The notes under the pieces are model-generated. The model saw only the letters and a list, made by a program, of their open reading frames with translations. It was not told the origin of the DNA and did not search any database. The position numbers and the translations under genes were made by a program. A stretch of DNA of 18,596 nt, taken from positions 1 to 18,596 of the forward strand of contig JAJZZT010000219.1 of the NCBI GenBank assembly GCA_021797415.1. Direction: 5' to 3'. The stretch is from Bacillota bacterium. GTDB taxonomy: Bacteria > Bacillota > Bacilli > Alicyclobacillales > SLC66. Shown here in pieces: positions 16,096-18,596 of the stretch (positions are counted from its first letter, which is position 1; every line of letters begins with the position of its first letter).

Positions 16096-17130
16096 ATGCA
16101 GATGGAGAGTGCGGAGGATTCCCGGTATTCGCGGCAGATCCTGTTCCAGCCCATCGGCCCGGACGGCCAGGAGGCGCTCGGCCGGTCGCGCGTCGCCGTC
16201 GTGGGACTCGGCGCACTCGGCACCGTGCTGTCCACTCAACTCGCGCGCGCGGGAGTCGGTTTTCTGCGCCTGATCGACCGCGACATCATCGAGCCTTCCA
16301 ACCTGCAGCGCCAGACACTGTACGACGAGACCGACGCCAGGGACGCCCTGCCGAAGGCGGCGGCGGCGCGCGACAAACTGATGCGCGCGAACTCCGCCAT
16401 CACGATCGAAGCGGTGATCGCGGATGTCACCTGGCGCAATGCGGAAAATCTGCTCGGCGATGTGGACGTCATCCTGGACGGAACGGACAATTTCCAGATC
16501 CGCTACCTGATCAACGACGTGGCGGTCAAGCGCAACATCGCCTGGGCGTACGGCGGCGCCGTCAGTTCCTACGGCACCGCGGCGTTCCTGCGCCCGGGCG
16601 AAACGCCCTGCCTGGTCTGCCTGTTCGGCTCCGATCAGGGGGGCGGACACGATACATGCGACACCGTCGGCGTGATCGCGCCGATCGTGTCGGTGATCGC
16701 CTCGTATCAGGTGGCCGAGACACTCAAGTACCTCACGGGCCGCCTCGAACGCATGGCGCCGGGGCTGTTGACCGTGGATGTCTGGAACAATGAGTGGCGC
16801 ACCATCCGCTTCCCGGCGCGCAGTTCCTCCTGTCCCTGCTGCACAAAACGGCAATTTGCACACCTGGCAGCGCAGGCGGACGCGCTGGCCTTGTCGATGT
16901 GCGGCCGCCGCACGGTTCAGGTGAAGCCCGCAACCCCGCTGCAGCTTCCCCTCGCTGCGCTTGGCCGCCGCCTTGCGTCGGTCGGACGCGTGCACACCAA
17001 TGACTACCTGCTGCGTTGCGATCTCGGCGATGCGCAAATCAGCGTCTTTGCCGACGGGCGCGCGCTCATCCACGGCGTGGACGACCCGGCGCAGGCGCGC
17101 AGTCTGTACGCGCGGTACATCGGCATGTGA
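16096..17130 (+). CDS. ThiF/MoeB/HesA-family adenylyltransferase (E1-like)
   Basis: A 344-residue E1-like enzyme that activates the C-terminal glycine of a small sulfur-carrier protein by ATP-dependent adenylation (ThiS for thiamine or MoaD for molybdopterin). Visible: YSRQILFQPIG at residues 11-21, the nucleotide loop GLGALG (37-42), IDRDIIEPSNLQRQTLY with the adenylation Arg, LDGTDNFQIRYLIND, and the likely catalytic Cys188 in DTCDTVGVIAP, which aligns with Cys184 of E. coli ThiF. Zinc cysteines are CLVC and CPCC. The C-terminal 95 or so residues (CGRRTVQVKP...ADGRALIHGVDDPAQARSLYARYIG) are the extension of Bacillus-type ThiF/MoeB. Start: ATG at 16096, or ATG at 16102 after the G-run 16090-16095; both are close. 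No thiamine or molybdopterin genes accompany it, so ThiF versus MoeB stays open. Very GC-rich compared with the genes to its left. Confidence 0.85.
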   Translation: MQMESAEDSRYSRQILFQPIGPDGQEALGRSRVAVVGLGALGTVLSTQLARAGVGFLRLIDRDIIEPSNLQRQTLYDETDARDALPKAAAARDKLMRANSAITIEAVIADVTWRNAENLLGDVDVILDGTDNFQIRYLINDVAVKRNIAWAYGGAVSSYGTAAFLRPGETPCLVCLFGSDQGGGHDTCDTVGVIAPIVSVIASYQVAETLKYLTGRLERMAPGLLTVDVWNNEWRTIRFPARSSSCPCCTKRQFAHLAAQADALALSMCGRRTVQVKPATPLQLPLAALGRRLASVGRVHTNDYLLRCDLGDAQISVFADGRALIHGVDDPAQARSLYARYIGM

Positions 17131-17196
17131 CGCTGAATGTGCGCATCGCCGCGGCCGTCGGGCCTGAAGATGTTCATGTCGACCGCCGTACCGGAT

Positions 17197-17871
17197 TCAC
17201 CCGGAGACCGGCACGATCCAGAACTTCTCCGTCAGCAAAAGCGAGCCAAGCTGGTCGCGCGTCGCCCGGTCGCCGTGCCGTTGTTCCTCAATTTGCTCCA
17301 TCATCGACTCGGTCTGCGAACGGTGGGCGCGCATGGCCGCCAGCTTGATGTCGAGCACATCCGTCACATCGTTCACGACATCCGGCGGACCGAGTACCTG
17401 CGCCGCATCGCGCGTGACGGCCGAACCGTAGACGATCGGACGCTCCGCAGAAGGCAGCCTCCGCACCGCACGCACGGCGGCGGCCGACAGGGCGTCGTGA
17501 TCCGGATGGACGCCGTGCGCCGGGTAGTACGTGAGCACGGTGGACGGCTCGATTTCACGCATCACCTGCCACACGCGGTCGGCCAGCAACTCCGGATCTT
17601 CAAATTCCAGCGTCTTGTCCCGCAGACCGAGCAGTCGCAGATCGTGGATGCCGAGAATGTCGCAGGCATCCCGCAGTTCCCGTTCCCTGATACCGGGCAG
17701 TGTCTCGCGGTTGGCAAAAAACGGTTTGCCCATGTTGCGCCCCATTTGCCCGAGTGTCGCGCAGATCAATGTCACAGGCGTCCCCGTCTTCGTATAGCGC
17801 GCGACCGTGCCTGCTTTGCCGAGCGTCTCGTCGTCCGGATGGGGAAAAACGGCCAGCACGTGCTGTCTCAT
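17197..17871 (-). CDS. bshB2: Bacillithiol biosynthesis deacetylase BshB2
   Basis: A 224-residue zinc-dependent LmbE/PIG-L-type deacetylase that removes acetyl from GlcNAc-malate to give GlcN-malate, the second step of bacillithiol synthesis. PHPDDE (residues 10-15) and the later GVHPDHDA carry the zinc ligands and catalytic Asp. ICATLGQMGRNMGKP and REREL are typical of the BshB2 subgroup (YojG of B. subtilis, about the same length). ATG at 17871 has GGCGGTGG six bases upstream on the minus strand and is preferred to an in-frame start 12 codons earlier. It follows yojF by 62 bases in the same direction, the arrangement known from Bacillus, and is convergent to the ThiF-type gene with a 66-base gap lacking an obvious terminator. 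Confidence 0.9.
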   Translation of the reverse strand: MRQHVLAVFPHPDDETLGKAGTVARYTKTGTPVTLICATLGQMGRNMGKPFFANRETLPGIRERELRDACDILGIHDLRLLGLRDKTLEFEDPELLADRVWQVMREIEPSTVLTYYPAHGVHPDHDALSAAAVRAVRRLPSAERPIVYGSAVTRDAAQVLGPPDVVNDVTDVLDIKLAAMRAHRSQTESMMEQIEEQRHGDRATRDQLGSLLLTEKFWIVPVSG

Positions 17872-17933
17872 CAGTATCCACCGCCCCGCGTTTCGGTTAT
17901 CCAGCAAATCTTCAGAGTTTCTTCAAAAAGGGG

Positions 17934-18284
17934 TTACAGCGGAAACGGCGTTTCGCTCAGTTGCAGCGCGATCGCCAGTCGCCCTTCCGGATCATGCCCC
18001 GCGAGTAAAAGACGCCCCTCGCGGTCCACTTCCCAATCGGTGAGACCTTCCGCGTAAATCCAGCCGTTTTCCATCTTCAATCCGACCCGATACGGCCCTT
18101 CGCCACTCACCGCGCCGCGTGCAAAACGCACAAGACCGTTGCGTATGTAGGCACATACGGTCATCGACTGTTCCCCCCGGTGCGCGGCGTAAGCGCCGGT
18201 CGTCGTCTCAAGATGCAGATACACATCGCGGTTCACCAGACGGTCCAGCGCCGACTGCACGCCCGCCGCGTCAATCCGTTCCAT
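17934..18284 (-). CDS. yojF: YojF family protein (DUF1806)
   Basis: A 116-residue small soluble protein, the same length as B. subtilis YojF. ATG at 18284 has GAGGAGG six bases upstream on the minus strand; an in-frame start 11 codons further upstream lacks such a site. Segments such as MERIDAAGVQSALDRLVNRD, VYLHLETTTGAYAAH, SMTVCAYIRNG and GPYRVGLKMENGWIYAEGLTDWE show the compact beta fold of the family. Biochemical function is unknown; it is regularly encoded next to bshB2, as here, so a link with bacillithiol or the deacetylase is inferred. A sigma-A promoter lies about 55 bases upstream. Confidence 0.88.
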   Translation of the reverse strand: MERIDAAGVQSALDRLVNRDVYLHLETTTGAYAAHRGEQSMTVCAYIRNGLVRFARGAVSGEGPYRVGLKMENGWIYAEGLTDWEVDREGRLLLAGHDPEGRLAIALQLSETPFPL

Positions 18285-18334
18285 GCGCAGCCTCCTCGCT
18301 TTGCCCGAATGCTCCACAGCATCTCATCCGCGTC

Positions 18335-18368
18335 ATTATACTATACGGAACTCCGTCATCGCGGTCAA
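18335..18368 (-). promoter_or_regulatory. Sigma-A promoter of yojF-bshB2
   Basis: On the minus strand TTGACC (18363-18368) and TATAGT (18340-18345) are exactly 17 bases apart, each 5/6 to consensus. An overlapping TATAAT (18335-18340) lies five bases further. The short inverted repeat ACGGA-AC-TCCGT (18345-18356) lies in the spacer and could be an operator, though it may be chance. Confidence 0.6.
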
Positions 18369-18432
18369 AAACGGCGCTCCGGATGCCGCCTCCGAAACAG
18401 CGGCCGCCGGCTGTCCGCACGGGTGTGGTATG

Positions 18433-18501
18433 CTATCTTGAAAATATCATCTGCCAGCCGTCGCGCCATGGGGGTCTATCTTGAAAATGTTTGTGCCAGC
18501 C
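18433..18501 (+). repeat. Two-copy direct repeat upstream of the response regulator
   Basis: CTATCTTGAAAAT occurs at 18433-18445 and 18476-18488, each followed five or six bases later by TGCCAGCC (18452-18459 and 18494-18501). The period is about 43 bases, roughly four helical turns. Each unit is therefore two conserved blocks with a diverged spacer. Direct repeats before an OmpR-type regulator gene are common sites of autoregulation. An extended -10-like TGGTATGCT (18426-18434) abuts the first copy. The role is inferred. Confidence 0.4.
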
Positions 18502-18519
18502 TCGTGGGAGGTGACCGTC

Positions 18520-18596
18520 ATGCCCCGCATTCTGCTCGCCGAGGACGATCCGTCGCTCGGTCCGGCAGTGCGCGACCTGCTTGTCGAAGAATCTTT
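18520..18596 (+). CDS. Two-component response regulator, N-terminus (runs off the window)
   Basis: Only the first 25 codons are present. ATG at 18520 has GGGAGGTGA (18506-18514) five bases upstream. The translation begins MPRILLAEDDPSLGPAVRDL, the beta-1 strand and acidic pocket (EDD, residues 8-10) plus helix 1 of a CheY-like receiver domain. Most likely a full-length DNA-binding regulator of the OmpR type; output domain and partner kinase lie beyond the window. Divergent from yojF. Confidence 0.8.
   Translation, partial: MPRILLAEDDPSLGPAVRDLLVEES

Noticed and set aside
16033..17073. Long minus-strand open frame of 346 codons opposite the ThiF-type gene
   Set aside because: It is a shadow in GC-rich DNA. 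The plus strand carries clear E1-enzyme motifs, and the minus translation has none and no ribosome binding site.
17131..17196. Bidirectional terminator between the convergent ThiF-type and bshB2 genes
   Set aside because: No stem followed by a T-run is visible on either strand.
17137..18057. Plus-strand open frame of 306 codons across bshB2 and yojF
   Set aside because: Antisense to two recognised genes with good starts; its Arg/Pro/Ser-rich translation is typical of a GC-rich shadow frame.

Overview
The window looks like a chromosomal segment of a Bacillota (Bacilli) bacterium. The best evidence is the yojF-bshB2 pair of bacillithiol synthesis, a Bacillus-type ThiF/MoeB protein, strong GGAGG-type ribosome binding sites and CUT1 sugar importers with no dedicated ATPase. 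An Alicyclobacillus-like host is plausible but is an inference. By eye, about 16 kb on the left (moderate GC) is a carbohydrate-catabolic island. The last 2.5 kb is much richer in GC and looks like core genome.

Layout, left to right. Positions 1-103 look like the right end of an IS200/IS605 (TnpB-type) element, with its terminal hairpin and a GTTCAT end. A long leader with a candidate promoter and an operator-like palindrome (AAAACGTTTT core) precedes the first CUT1 importer: a solute-binding protein and two permeases (563-3879). A LacI-family repressor gene follows (4170-5204). It has the same palindrome in front of it and an odd swapped-module inverted repeat in its promoter region. Convergent to it lies a frameshifted C-terminal relic of a GH36 alpha-galactosidase (5290-5932, minus).

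A second CUT1 importer (6231-9367) is followed by a convergent AraC-family regulator (9357-10244, minus). Divergent from that regulator runs a catabolic gene run: a type I sulfatase (10401-11942), a GH51-type alpha-L-arabinofuranosidase-like enzyme (11983-13995) and a GH2 glycosidase (14164-15927). None of these three enzymes has a signal peptide. The simplest model is import of a (probably sulfated) oligosaccharide by one or both importers, followed by desulfation and trimming in the cytoplasm. LacI would control transporter 1 and itself; AraC would control the enzyme genes and perhaps transporter 2. No ABC ATPase and no sulfatase-maturating enzyme are encoded here, so both must come from elsewhere.

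The right-hand part holds a ThiF/MoeB-type adenylyltransferase (16096-17130). Convergent to it is yojF-bshB2 (17197-18284, minus), with a good promoter. The window ends in the start of a response regulator (18520 onward), preceded by a short imperfect direct repeat.

No rRNA, tRNA, CRISPR array or known riboswitch was recognised. Substrates of the transporters and glycosidases cannot be read from the sequence alone.
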